Below are positions 53,865 through 64,000 of a stretch of 64,000 nucleotides of DNA, in pieces; position 1 is the stretch's first letter; every line of letters starts with the position of its first letter. The notes beneath the pieces are model-generated. The model was not told where the DNA came from, did no database searches, and saw nothing but the letters and a program-made list of their open reading frames with translations. Position numbers and translations under genes: made by a program. Origin of the DNA: Mixophyes australis (taxonomy: Eukaryota; Chordata; Amphibia; Anura; Limnodynastidae); NCBI GenBank assembly GCA_036250195.1, contig JAVHZZ010000005.1:131837199-131901198 (forward strand). The letters are read 5' to 3'.

Positions 53865-55050
53865 ACTACACTATGCAGTCCATAAACTTTTTTGGTGGAA
53901 TTCAGACCCGTGGAGGGTTTTTTAATTATATTGTAGGGACCACTCCTCTACGAAGTCCAGGTACATTTTTTGGTGTAATTAAGACCAGTTCAAGGTTTTT
54001 AAATTATATTGTGGTGACCACTCCTCTACGCAGTCCAGGTACATTTTTTGGTGCGATTCAGACCAGTTGAGGGTTTTTAAATTATATTGTGGTGACCACT
54101 CCTCTACGCAGTCCAGGTACATTTTTTGGTGCGATTCAGACCAGTTGAGGGTTTTTAAATTATATTGTGGTGACCACTCCTCTACGCAGTCCAGGTACAT
54201 TTTTTGGTGCGATTCAGACCAGTTGATGGTTTTCTTATTATATTGTGGTGACCACTCATCTACGCAGTCCAGGTACATTTTTTGGTGCGATTCAGACCAG
54301 TTGAGGGTTTTTAAATTATATTGTGGTGACCACTCCTCTACGCAGTCCAGGTACATTTTTTGGTGCGATTCAGACCAGTTGAGGGTTTTTAAATTATATT
54401 GTGGTGACCACTCCTCTACGCAGTCCAGGTACATTTTTTGGTGCGATTCAGACCAGTTCAGGGTTTTTAAATTATATTGTGGTGACCACTCCTCTATGCA
54501 GTCCAGGTACATTTTTTGGTGCGATTCAGACCAGTTCAGGGTTTTTAAATTATATTGTGGTGACCACTCCTTTACGCAGTCCAGGTACAATTTTTGGTGT
54601 AATTAAGACCAGTTGATGGTTTTCTTATTATATTGTGGTGACCACTCCTCTACGCAGTCCAGGTACACTTTTTGGTGCTATTCAGACCAGTTGATGGTTT
54701 TCTTATTATATTGTGGTGACCACTCCTCTACGCAGTCCAGGTACAATTTTTGGTGTAATTAAGACCAGTTGATGTTTTTCTTATTATATTGTGGTGACCA
54801 CTACTCTACGCAGTCCAGGTACATTTTTTGGTGCGATTCAGACCAGTTCAGGGTTTTTAAATTATATTGTGGTGACCACTCCTTTACACAGTCCAGGTAC
54901 AATTTTTGGTGTAATTAAGACCAGTTGATGGTTTTCTTATTATATTGTGGTAACCACTCCTCTACGTAGTCCAGGTACAATTTTTGGTGTAATTAAGACC
55001 AGTTGATGGTTTTCTTATTATATTGTGGGGACCACTCCACTACGCAGTCC
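53865..55050. repeat. 78-bp minisatellite, about 15 copies
   Basis: Unit contains GTGGTGACCACTCCTCTACG, CAGTCCAGGTACATTTTTTG and GACCAGTTGAGGGTTTTTAA. 78 bp is 26 codons, so open frames run through both strands (minus-strand peptide unit MYLDCVEEWSPQYNLKTLNW). Variants alternate AAATTATATT and CTTATTATATT. It is in the hAT 3' region, outside the transposase. Confidence 0.93.
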
Positions 55051-55367
55051 AGAAAGATACCTCATTGCAACGTTTTGGACTAATAACAATATTGTGAGGT
55101 GTTCAGAATACACTGTAAATTAGTGGAAATGATTGTTATTGAATGTTATTGAGGTTAATAATAGCGTAGGAGTGAAAATAAGCCCAAAAACTTGATTTTT
55201 GAACTTTTTATGCTTCTTTCAAAAAAAATCCGAATCCAAAACCTTAAATCCGAACCAAAACCTTTCGGCAGGTGTTTTGCGAAACAAATCCGAACCCAAA
55301 ACCTCAAGAAAATCCGAATCCAAAACACAAAACACGAGACACCAAAAGTCGCCGGTGCACATCCCTA

Positions 55368-58211
55368 GAGATAATGAGGAAATCTCCCGGGTAAAATCCC
55401 AGATAAAAGAGTGTCAGTATGACCATTTTGCCTCTTTGGTTTTGGAAAGGGACTAGGGAAAATGCCACTCTCCGGATCCCTACCTTAACTGTAAGAGTTT
55501 GGTTGATGCGAAGGAGGTGAGGGAACTGCGCAATGACAGAGGGGTCCTCCGGAAAGACTAAGGAGGTAACTTGTCAGTCGTGCACTCCTACCACTCTGGC
55601 CTTTTGCTTGGGAAGGTACTTATCAGAGAGAAGATGGAATTATGGGGGTGTCTGGGCTTGGTGGCCATCAGGCTTCTCTTGATACCTTGAATTCTGAGAT
55701 AACGATGACGAGGTCAGGAGGGCGATTGATAGTTTATCAAATAAGAAATCCCCAGGCCCGGATGGTTTAACCTCCGAGTTTTATAAAGCCTTTGTGGACT
55801 TCCTGGCCCTGCACCTGGTGGCGGTGTTTAACGAGAGCTTGAGTAGAGGGTTACTCCCTCCCTCCATGAGGCAGTGTGCCCTTATTTTGCTATTCTAGGG
55901 CAAAGACCCATTCAGGATTGAGAATTGGCATCCCATCGATCTTCTCAATTCAGAATGAAAGTTTCTGGCAAAGGTCATTTTTAACAAGATTATGGAAGTA
56001 TCAGGTCTGTTGCTTTCCACTTCTCAGCAATATACAGTGAAGGGTTGAAGCATCTTTAATGCTGTCCTTGGCGTCCGGGAGGCCGTGGAGCGGTGCAGGG
56101 CTGAGAAGTGGGGTAAGTACCTTCTGGTGCTGGATCAATCTAAGATGTTTGATCGTGTCAATCGTTAATATCTATGGGCACTTCTTGAGAGGTATGGTCT
56201 GCCAGTGAGTTTAGTTGATTGGCTACGTACCATTTATAGGCAGGCTGAGAGCTTCCCTCTTGTAAATGGTTGGGTGGGTCCTACTTTTGCGGTGTCATCT
56301 GGAGTCAGACAAGGTTGTCCCTTGAGCCCTCTCCTCTATGTATTTGTGATTGATCCTTTTATCAGGAGGATTGAGAACGGTGCAGTGAGGGTAGTGCAAC
56401 TGGCTGTGGAATTTCCCTTTAAGGTAGCAGCCTACACTGATGATGTCACAGTCGTCTTGTCAGACATGGCCGAGGCACGTGGCATTGAAAATCTAATCTG
56501 CGAATATTCTGAGGCTTCGGGCTCGGAGATAAACCAAGAAAAGAGTGAAGTTCTCTGGTTAGGGGAGGAAGGACGGCAGTTTGTCCTTCCGGATGCACTC
56601 CCTCAGGCCTGTCGAGATGTTAAAATCTTAGGCATTCGATTTGGTTCGGGTGATTATGCCCAGCGAAATTGTGAATTGAAATTGGCAGATGCCGCCTGTA
56701 AGGTGGATAACTAGAAGAATTAGAAGCTGTCCTACAGAGAACGGAATGATTTGATCAAGACTTAGTTGATCCCAATTTTTTTTTACGTCAGTTACATATG
56801 TCTGTTGCCAGAATCAATAAGGGTCAAGGTCAGTTCCTTGTACTTTCAGTTGTTATGGGGGAACAAGTTGAACTTCATCAAGAGGAATGTGACCTACAAA
56901 CCAAAAGATGAAGGTGGCCTGGGAATGGTGAACCCAGTGCTGTTCTTTAGTATTGCTTTCTTGAAGCTTCATCTTGGGAGTCTCTTTTTGGAGTCTCCCC
57001 CTCAGTGAATAGCTGGCTTTCGTGTTTGGGTGCACCCCTTTCTCAACACATGGTTGGATTGGGGTCCTGTAAAAAATCTTTGAGTTAAGCATGGACACCT
57101 CCCGGCCTATGTGGTTCAGGGTTTGAAGGTGACAAGGAAATGGCATATTGAGATGGTGAGGCAAAGAACTCCTCTAGAAGGGTGTTGGAGAGGAGTATTT
57201 TGCGTACTCACTTTGATGTGCCCTTGTTACTAAAAGATTGCCCAGGTAATATGTTCTTGAAGGGTCTGTCTTTGCTGAATTCCAAGCGGATTTCTCCAAA
57301 GTTTAGAGATCTCACTTGGCTTGCATTTCACGGGAGGCTTTTCGTTAAGGGGAACCTGAAGCATAGCGGTGTCGATGATCATGGTTGTCTACGGGAGGAA
57401 TGTCACGGGAAGGTGGAGACAATGGACCACTTCTTGCTTCAGTGTCCTTCTAAATATAGAGGTTTACAAATTAGTGTCCCACGCCTTAGGCCTTCCGTGT
57501 CTTTCGGGGCTTAGTTACCCTGAGTGGGTGTATGGAGTGCTCAAAAGTTGTGTAGTTTTTGATTTAAGCACTCATTTTTTTAGTTAGCGTAGTTGTAAGG
57601 TTTTACGCGTGAAGCGCACAGTGTTTAGTGTCCATTAGGGGCAAAATCCTTCCCTGTTGTTAGGTGGTGGATAGTTTTCTTCATGAGGTTTGGAAAATAA
57701 GGGAAATGGAGAGGGACCGGATGGATGCTGCGAGCTGGGGTAGACTCTGGCAGGGGTAGAGACCTCCCTAAGTGGTAGCTTACATCTGGCAATCTCTCCA
57801 TTCTTGGCTATCTATCCTGTTTTATCACTATTAGATTTTGTGGAAACCCCTTTTTTTTATAGTAAGGTTTACATACATTTAAAGTTTGCTTTCATTACCT
57901 GACAGTAAAGGATGTGTGGGTGGTATTATAGATTGGTGGCGGAGTTATGGTAATGCAGAGTTTTGTGTTAGGAGTTAGCATGTTTCTCTCATGTAAGTTT
58001 TTGTTTAGTTTTGTATTTTCTTTTGTCTTTTTTATATTTGTGAAGTGGTGTATTGGATATTTTGTGGTGAGATTGTAGTAGAGTTGGGTGTGTGAAGTTT
58101 TGTTCATATTGGTCCTTTTTACCCTTTGATAATGTATATAGTCTATTTTATCTTGGACAAACTGTTATTGGATTTATTTTTGTTTCAATTTTTTCTAAAA
58201 ACATCAACCCA
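55368..58211 (+). pseudogene. LINE copy C: RT and 3' UTR, degraded
   Basis: Continues the LINE after the hAT: KSQIKECQYDHFASLVLERD near 55,390. RT blocks include KKSPGPDGL near 55,745, VDWLRTIYRQAESFPLVNGW, GVRQGCPLSPLLYVFVIDPF and YTDD near 56,430 (one substitution from YADD). Thumb 56,766-57,008, C-terminal Cys/His motif near 57,380-57,450, 3' UTR 57,560-58,211. Many stops and short indels relative to copy A. The segment 49,713-49,799 (NWIKKDVWYALRWILDFLIS) supplies the piece between Harbinger and hAT. Confidence 0.84.
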
Positions 58212-58255
58212 TGTTATTTATAAGGGATCAATCATAACTGCTGTTTAAATAGGTT

Positions 58256-59261
58256 ATAAAGATGGGGTAGAATCAGCGCTCCCTATGTAGTGGTGTGTAG
58301 TAGCTGCCACTTGGGAAGGGGATTGGGAACAGGATAGCAGGTAAAGGGGACAAGGTAAAGTTGGTAGGATAAAGGGTAGCTCAACCCTGTAGGCAATACA
58401 ATTTGTGGTTCCCTGGGCGCTTGTGACTGATAATGGCTAATAAGCATCAATAATGAAATGACCATTTATTATTATAGCCATAAATGCGAGTTGCAACTCA
58501 TGAAATAACAGACATAGGTTGTGAATAACATACAAATCAACCAAATGGTTATGGATATCAGCAATCTTAAACGGTGATAAAACAATTGCAGATAGAATGC
58601 ATGAATGGTCAGACGTTGTAAATCCTTTTAGGCTAATACTAAGATAGTCCAAAACAAATATGAAGATATTAAAAGTCTGTACTCAGAATCCTGGGCAGAG
58701 AATTGTCCATCGGAATCGCCAGAGATGGGAGCTGGTAAACGGACCCTTGTAACTGTTAGGGTTGCAACTCAGCTGCAAATCAGTTGCCGTGTTCCTAGTG
58801 GACTCCAATAGTATCTGGCTGGTTGCCGTGGGGACTCCAAGTGTCCTTCTGCCGAGCGAGTGTCTCTGTGCTTCCGGGTTGTGTAGCGCATGCGGCGGCT
58901 GGGTCCCGTTGTTGTGGCGGTGATGGAATATGGTCCACACATGAAGTAAAGTCACATATGGTAGTGTAGTTGGTCTCAGGAGTATTATCCAACGCGTTTC
59001 GCCCTGCTGGCTTCCTCAGGGATCGTACAAGGATTTACAACGTCTGACCATTTATGCATTCTATCTGCAATTGTTTTATCACTGTTTAAGATTGCTGATA
59101 TCCATAACCATTTGGTTGATTTGTATGTTATTCACAACCTATGTCTGTTAATTCATGATTTGCAACTCGCATTTATGGCTATAATAATAAATGGTCATTC
59201 CATTATTGATGCTTATTAGCCATTATCAGTCACAAGCGCCCAGGGAACCACAAATTGTATA
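58256..59261 (-). mobile_element. Non-autonomous retroelement with inverted repeats and hammerhead-like motif
   Basis: Flanked by an exact 13-bp duplication GTTTAAATAGGTT (58,243-58,255 and 59,262-59,274), an irregular length typical of target-primed elements. Arms of about 235 bp (58,396-58,630 and 59,030-59,262; e.g. CAGTCACAAGCGCCCAGGGA) are inverted around a ~400-bp centre. The centre contains a hammerhead-like core. Hammerhead motifs are known in Penelope-like elements, including those of amphibians, and a Penelope RT lies 3 kb away. A non-autonomous Penelope relative is the best guess. Confidence 0.6.
58987..59023 (-). ncRNA. Hammerhead-ribozyme-like motif
   Basis: On the minus strand: ATCC (stem I), CTGAGGA (conserved CUGANGA core), a short stem II with GCC/GGC, GAAA, then ACGCGT forming a minimal stem III, a cleavage-site-like TT, and GGAT completing stem I. 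The order and the two core boxes match type I minimal hammerheads. The base pair next to the core in stem II (A-C) is off consensus, so activity is doubtful. Confidence 0.5.
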
Positions 59262-60655
59262 GTTTAAATAGGTTGTTTCAAATGAAACCATGGATCAGTT
59301 GAGCTGTTAAAGTGTAAAGTGTAAATACAGAGGGTCTGATGTAAAGGTATTTGATAGCTTTGCACATCCCAGTGTGAGAAGATAACCATGTCACCTGTAG
59401 CATTTTCAAAGATCTCTTGCTGTTAGTCTTGGACACTTGAATAGACTTGGTGGAACCGATCACAGCTGGAGATCCTTGTAGGCAGCATGTGAAAGCCTAT
59501 ACAGGAATATGGAAATATGAGCTTCATAGGAAAATGTTTCATAGTTCATATTTTGGGGAATCCGGGTGCCACTACATACTGAGGATCTGAAATTACACCA
59601 GGGTTGTGAATGACAGGTACGGGGGGGGTATCCGGGAACAGCTAAAATCATATATCTTTGGAAAAGGTCACATTGTCAAAATGTCATCATGTTTGGTATC
59701 AAAAGATGGACAGAATCATAGGGGATTTATTAATGATAAAATTGGATAGATGTGACGCTTTACAGGAAAGTTAGATCACATAGTAGAATTGGTTAGTAAA
59801 TCAGGCAAAATGCAAATGGTGATTGGAAAAGGTGTCGCAGGCCACAACCCCTGGGGGCAGGGACAGGTCTTTAAAATGCTGAGACAAGATACAGATAATT
59901 GTCAGACTTTTTGGGGAAATCAAGTCACATTGATAAGCTGTCCATCTTCCTAGCCAATTCCCCATGGCACAGATTATGCAACTCAAGTAAATGCTATTCT
60001 GAATGTAACCCCTTTTATTTTAAACTGTTTTGCTTGTTATGTCAAATCTATTAATTGGTATTCATTATTTTTGTATCTGTATGCCCTGTATTTTTCTATA
60101 TTAGATCTATAATTTAATATGTTGCGTCCTTGATACTCTAATGAATCTATTAGCCTGTTAGAAGAGAAAGCTCGACCAAGTTAACCCTTGGAATGCCAGT
60201 GTGTGAATTGTTGATACATTTGATTAACAAGCTGTGTGTGCTTGCATTTACATTTGTGTAACAGTCTGGAGGTGTGAAGAGTTAACCCTGTGCTTGCTGG
60301 TGTGGGTCTTGCTAGTCTGTCAATAGCTAGAATCCTGTGTGCCAGACTGTGGGCTGAAATCGTGTGTGAACTCATACAGCGAACAACCCAAAGTCATGGC
60401 AGCTGGGAGCGTGTTCGTGACAAATTTGTGGCATAGGGGTGGGATTATTTAATTTCTTAGAGTATTAAGTGCATGGTTTAAGCAATTAACCCTTGCACTT
60501 ATAAACTGATTGTAACCTTGCGAGGAATACAATAATTTTACAAGGACAAAACTCAGGGCTTATTATTATTTTTAAAGACATAAGTGCAAAGCAGTTCCCT
60601 TCCCTTCTCTCTCTGTTTTTCTTTTCTATCTTTTATTTTGCAATGTAACTGAGGA

Positions 60656-61700
60656 GATGGCTGAAGCATATAAACGCATGACAAAGGACGCATTGATTTC
60701 ACATTGTGAGGATGGAAGGATTCCCACTAGTGGCAAAAGCAAGGAGCAATTGATTGAAGCTCTTGTGCAGAGAGATAAGCATCAAGTCGTGGATGTGTTC
60801 CAGGAAGTGCATAGCCAGGATTCGTAAGCGGACCTGACTGTGGATATTGCTCAAAACCAAGGACTGTTAATTTCGGATGATTCTAATAGTTCATGTGTGG
60901 ACACTGCTATGGACGTTTATTTGTAAGCTGCCCTAAAACATTTGGGCCCAGCGGACATTACAACCAAAATGCAGCTTATACAGCAGTTCCAGGAGAAGGA
61001 AGCTGCTGACCGTCAAAAGAGGCGTGCTGCTATGGAGGCAGCAGAGAGGCGTGCTGCTATGGAGGGAGCGGAGCGCCAGGCAGAAAGAGAAGCTGCCAAG
61101 CAAGAGGCAGAGAGGAGATATGAACTGGAGCTTGCCAAGATCAAACGCCAGCCAGAAACCAGAGAGGCTGGTATCAGCAGACCCCGTCCAGAGAATTTCC
61201 CTGTATTGGAAAAAGATGAGGATTTGGATGCTTTTTTGTGAGGATTTGAAAAGACGTGCCGACAGTATGGACTGGCAAAAGATCAGTGGGCACATTATTT
61301 AACCCCTGGTTTGTGAGGGAAAGCACTAGATGCATTTGCAGATCTTCCACCAGAGATGGACGGAGATTGGCAATCAAAAGTTCCCTGTTGCAGCATTTTA
61401 ATATCATGCCAGAGGCGCATAGGCAGAAATTCCGAGACACTTATTCTCGACTTGTGGCGCAACTGTCTACTTCTTTCAAACAGTGGATTGAAGGGTTAAA
61501 GATCACACATTTGATGCTCTGAAAGATTTAATGATCCAAGAGCAGTTTCTTACGTTGTGCCCAGCTGATGTGAAGGAATGGCCAGTGGATCGGGACCCTA
61601 AATCATCTGCGGAAGCAGCTAGACTGGCTGACAAGTACACTGTCACCCGGGCCCTGCAGCTAAAAGAGGGACTTTTGTGCCAGGGCAGTCTGCCTGGAAA
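60656..61700 (+). pseudogene. Gmr1-like gag with SCAN-like capsid region, degraded
   Basis: ATG 60,656 opens MAEAYKRMTKDALISHCEDG and a segment like a SAP-type helix pair (SKEQLIEALVQRD). A stop follows near 60,827. An Ala/Glu/Arg coiled coil lies at 60,970-61,150 (AADRQKRRAAMEAAERRAAM). The SCAN-like region is split over frames: HFNIMPEAHRQKFRD near 61,400, FKQWIEGLK near 61,480, LMIQEQFLTLCPADVKEWPV near 61,525 and ADKYTVTR near 61,630. SCAN domains of vertebrate transcription factors derive from this kind of gypsy capsid. Confidence 0.65.
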
Positions 61701-61789
61701 GGGGGACGGCCAGGAGGATCAACGTCACCCCCCTCAACACCATCACCCACTGTTTCTTTATCTTTTGAAAGGGTTGGGGCAAAGACTGT

Positions 61790-62310
61790 TTTGGGAGACA
61801 CCCGCCAGTGTTTTGTGTGCAACCAGGTGGGGCACATTAGTACCGCCTGTCCAGAAAAGAAGACCAGTTCACCCTCCTCTGGGGTTACCTTCCCGGCAAT
61901 CTTCACCAGCTGTCCTGTGTGTTGCTGTACCACAAGGGGGCACTGTGGGTGACTAGGTAACTGTGGGGTTAAGAGACACTGGTGCGGATGTGACACTAGT
62001 GTATTCAGAACTGGTAGGGTTAGAGGACTTCATTCCAGGAAAGTGTATTTCTGTGCAAGGGGTGGGTGGAATTCACCTTACTGTGCCTGTGGCCAAGGTT
62101 TACCTTGATTGGGGTGCTGGGAGAGGTCTAAGAGAGATCGGAGTATCAGAAAATATACCTACAAATGTGCTACTGGGGACAGATTTAGGAAGAATGCTGT
62201 CTCAGTATGTGTCTAATGATGATGTTAATGCCACACCTGTTACTGCGTCAGAATCAACTGAAAGTACCAACGTTTCCACCATCCTGACACGCCTGAAAAT
62301 AAACCTGTAA
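61790..62310 (+). pseudogene. Gmr1-like zinc knuckle and aspartic protease
   Basis: Knuckle CFVCNQVGHISTACPEKK near 61,811. Retropepsin-like segment with active site LRDTGADVTLVYSELVGLED near 61,968, flap-like region and TNVLLGTDLGRMLSQYV (hydrophobic-hydrophobic-G before the end) near 62,165. It ends at TAA 62,308. RT and integrase are not seen before the Penelope-like sequence begins. Confidence 0.75.
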
Positions 62311-62464
62311 ACCAAGTAGAAGGATTTCGCCAGGAATTTCCCACCAGTCATCATTTCCAGAATCTAGATCATTATGCTTTATTCTAAACGTATCCTTTAT
62401 TTGTGCAATATTTAACATATACTTATCTATTTTTTCCTCAGGATTATCAGTTGTGTTTGAAATA

Positions 62465-64000
62465 TAAGTGCAGCAATGGACTCAAGTTAACATACCAGCC
62501 TCACATGTCTCTGATTCGAATAACACCAATGCATCACCAATAATACACCAGTCCACTCAGGCTCCCTTTACCCATACTCCATCTTTTTTAGAGTTGAGCC
62601 CTCCTTTTCCTACAGCACAAGACCTGACCACACCCACTCAAAACAAAAACAAAAAAGAGGTCTTTCAAGATCAGACGAGGAGGAGGAAGAAGAAGGAACA
62701 TACATCTACAAAAAACACAAACTGTCCCCCCAGCACCTCTCTCCAACAAACAGTTTCAGCCTAACAAACAGGCATTTTCAACCTAAATGACCACCAACTC
62801 TCCGAAGCTGAAACATCTTTACTATGCAAAGGTATAAAATTTGCACCCACCCGACATCTCAATAAATTTGAAACCTATCTAGACATCCAACAAATCAGCC
62901 ACAAAATATGTTTAAAGAAACATTTCGCACAATCTGAACTCCAACATTGGCCGACACCGGAGAGCATATATACACACACTAACCTACGTCCCAAGTCCTT
63001 TTTTTATCCTATTCAGGTGAAAAGCAGATATATTGACACATTTAAAAAACTTCTCACAGACGAATTAGAGAATATGAACACAACATCATCCAAAAATACT
63101 ACACTCAATCTCACCAAAAAAGAAAGGTTAGCACTCAAGAACCTCAAGACCAACATTGAGATTGTTATCAAACCAACAGACAAAGGTGGAGGTCTGGTCC
63201 TCCAAAACCTACATGATTGCAAACAAGAATCTTATAACATCCTCAACGACAACACAACGTACAAAAAGCTATCCTTAGACCCCACACCGGCATTCAATTA
63301 GGAATTATCCGATTTCTTAAAATCAGATAAGGAAGCGGGTATTCTTAACAACAAAGAATATAATTTCCTGAATAGTCAAGATCCAATCATACCAGTTTTC
63401 TATCATCTTCCCAAGCTACACAAAAACCCCACCAATCCTCCAGGGAGACCCATCATTTCAGTGATAGGATCACTTACCTCAAACATATCACAATATTTGG
63501 ATAATTTTTTACAAAATTATGTCAGCCAACAACCATCATACTTGAGGGACACAACTGCAGCAATTCAGGCACTATAGGATATTACATGAACCAAAGACAT
63601 GTGACTTGTTTCCACGGATGTCACATCATTATACACGATTATCGACCATCACATCGGCCTAGCTAGAGTACAACATTTCCTACACTACACCCAGAACAAA
63701 CTGAGATTTTATTCAAAGGCATTGAGTTCATACTTACACACAATTATACATGGTTCGACAATTACTTTTACCTACAGCATAGAGGCACTGCTATGGGTAC
63801 CAAGTTCGCACCAAGTTATGCTAACCTCTTCATGCAAAGTGGGAAGCGGACTACATCTGGGGCAGAAATGACCTCGGTGGGAACTTGGTACTCTGGAAGA
63901 GGTACATCGATGATGTCCTCTTCATCTGGAAAGGTGACGCCAACTCTCTTACCACCTTCCTTGAGTACATAAATGACAACGACAGGAACATCAAATTGAC
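62465..64000 (+). pseudogene. Penelope-like element reverse transcriptase, truncated by window edge
   Basis: Penelope-like elements encode a telomerase-related RT, often followed by a GIY-YIG endonuclease (here beyond the window). N-terminal motif FNLNDHQLSEAETSLLCKGI with KFAPTRHLNKFETYLDI near 62,780-62,885. Then VIKPTDKGGGLVLQN near 63,165, FYHLPKLHKNPTNPPGRPII near 63,400, VSTDVTSLYT near 63,610, and beyond a frameshift GTAMGTKFAPSYANLFM near 63,787. The catalytic RYIDDVLFIW is near 63,900. Stops at 63,298, 63,577 and 63,588 and frameshifts near 63,680-63,840. The 5' limit is not defined. Confidence 0.85.

Larger units (their letters stand above)
49800..55367 (+). mobile_element. Autonomous-type hAT DNA transposon (5.6 kb)
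   Basis: Termini TAGAGATGAGCGC and GGTGCACATCCCTA are imperfect inverted repeats. The 8-bp TSD GAGATAAT is exact (49,792-49,799 and 55,368-55,375), and LINE copy A has the unoccupied site (GGTGGAGATAATGAGG). Subterminal regions are rich in TCGGATCCGAG and CCGAATCCAAAAC motifs. It encodes one BED-finger hAT transposase, followed by a 78-bp minisatellite. It inserted in LINE copy C only about 90 bp from the Harbinger insertion. Confidence 0.92.
13239..58211 (+). mobile_element. Tx1-clade LINE, copy C, split by four large insertions
   Basis: LINE pieces in order: 13,239-13,337 (5' part of ORF1), 23,762-26,084 (ORF1), 31,463-32,485 (end of ORF1, endonuclease, start of RT), 49,713-49,799 (a short RT segment) and 55,368-58,211 (RT to 3' end). 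The coding order and sequence follow copy A throughout. Each gap is a complete element bounded by a TSD: CTCAG/GTCAG for gypsy-1, AGGGA for gypsy-2, CTA for Harbinger and GAGATAAT for hAT. The 5' end is truncated inside ORF1. The 3' end (AAAAACATCAACCC) matches the LINE-target junction of copy A. Confidence 0.85.
58212..60422 (+). repeat. Probable 5' LTR of the Gmr1-like element, interrupted
   Basis: Proposed limits TGTTATTTATAAGG to GTTCGTGACA. Removing the inserted 1-kb element and one TSD leaves about 1.19 kb. The left limit rests on the LINE 3' junction and a TG start. The right limit rests on the GTGACA end followed by leader sequence (AATTTGTGGCATAGGGGTGG). No second LTR is in the window to confirm it. 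Confidence 0.45.
58212..62310 (+). mobile_element. Gmr1-like gypsy retrotransposon, 5' part
   Basis: Long terminal repeat, leader, gag with a SCAN-like capsid segment, CCHC knuckle and aspartic protease. The remainder is displaced or lost where a Penelope-like element begins after 62,310. It sits directly at the 3' end of LINE copy C (CATCAACCCA then TGTTATTT). The Gmr1/SCAN relationship is established for vertebrate gypsy elements. The assignment here is from motif spacing read through frameshifts. Confidence 0.65.

Noticed and set aside
53979..54606. 203-codon minus-strand and 179-codon plus-strand repeat proteins
   Set aside because: Both follow from a 78-bp tandem repeat whose length is a multiple of three. 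No start context, no homology pattern beyond the repeat itself.
1..64000. Host protein-coding gene
   Set aside because: Every sizeable coding signal carries transposase, RT, integrase, gag or element-partner features, or lies within defined element boundaries.

Overview
This window is vertebrate, most likely anuran (frog), repeat-dominated chromosomal DNA. I found no ordinary host gene. The organism call is an inference from the mix of element families: a Tx1-clade LINE (the clade first described in Xenopus), chromodomain Ty3/gypsy elements, a gypsy with a SCAN-like capsid region, an L2-clade LINE, PIF/Harbinger and hAT DNA transposons, a Penelope-like element and many MITEs. Nearly everything is explained by nested insertion, and many events can be dated relative to one another from target-site duplications (TSDs) and from empty sites in a second copy of the host element.

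Layout. 1-7.6 kb: a minus-strand Tx1-clade LINE (copy A), carrying a 217-bp solo LTR in ORF2 and a hAT-type MITE in ORF1. 7.6-13.4 kb: a rearranged block with a solo LTR, an inverted duplication centred near 10,821 whose arms carry LINE 3' ends and the start of a gypsy LTR, another solo LTR, a long fold-back DNA element and a short poly(A)-tailed retrosequence. 13.2-58.2 kb: a second Tx1-clade LINE (copy C, plus strand) whose roughly 6.4 kb are spread over 45 kb by four large insertions. These are gypsy-1 (13,338-23,761, itself interrupted by a full L2 LINE), gypsy-2 (26,085-31,462, with a palindromic MITE in one LTR), a 17.2-kb Harbinger element (32,486-49,709) and a 5.6-kb hAT element (49,800-55,367). 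58.2-64 kb: a Gmr1-like gypsy (LTR, SCAN-like gag, protease), with a 1-kb inverted-repeat retroelement carrying a hammerhead-like motif in its LTR and a Penelope-like reverse transcriptase interrupting it up to the window edge.

Most unusual content. (1) The giant Harbinger has matched terminal inverted repeats, a CTA target duplication and an exact empty site in LINE copy A. Besides a decayed DDE transposase and the expected SANT/Myb-type partner gene (minus strand), it carries a third, divergently transcribed three-exon gene. That gene has a SANT-like helix, a Glu-rich repeat exon and a coiled-coil tail, and I cannot assign it to a known Harbinger gene. (2) The Tx1-clade LINE appears to be site-specific: its ends sit at one position of a dispersed ~170-bp repeat (TTAACCCTTGC motif). 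(3) Both LINE copies carry the same MITE at the same base with the same 8-bp TSD, so the MITE was inherited through a LINE source copy or a DNA-level duplication.

All coding regions except perhaps the hAT transposase are clearly broken. The hAT frame is open for about 880 codons and then lost through two one-base homopolymer expansions. Functions described below are those of the families, not claims that these copies are active.
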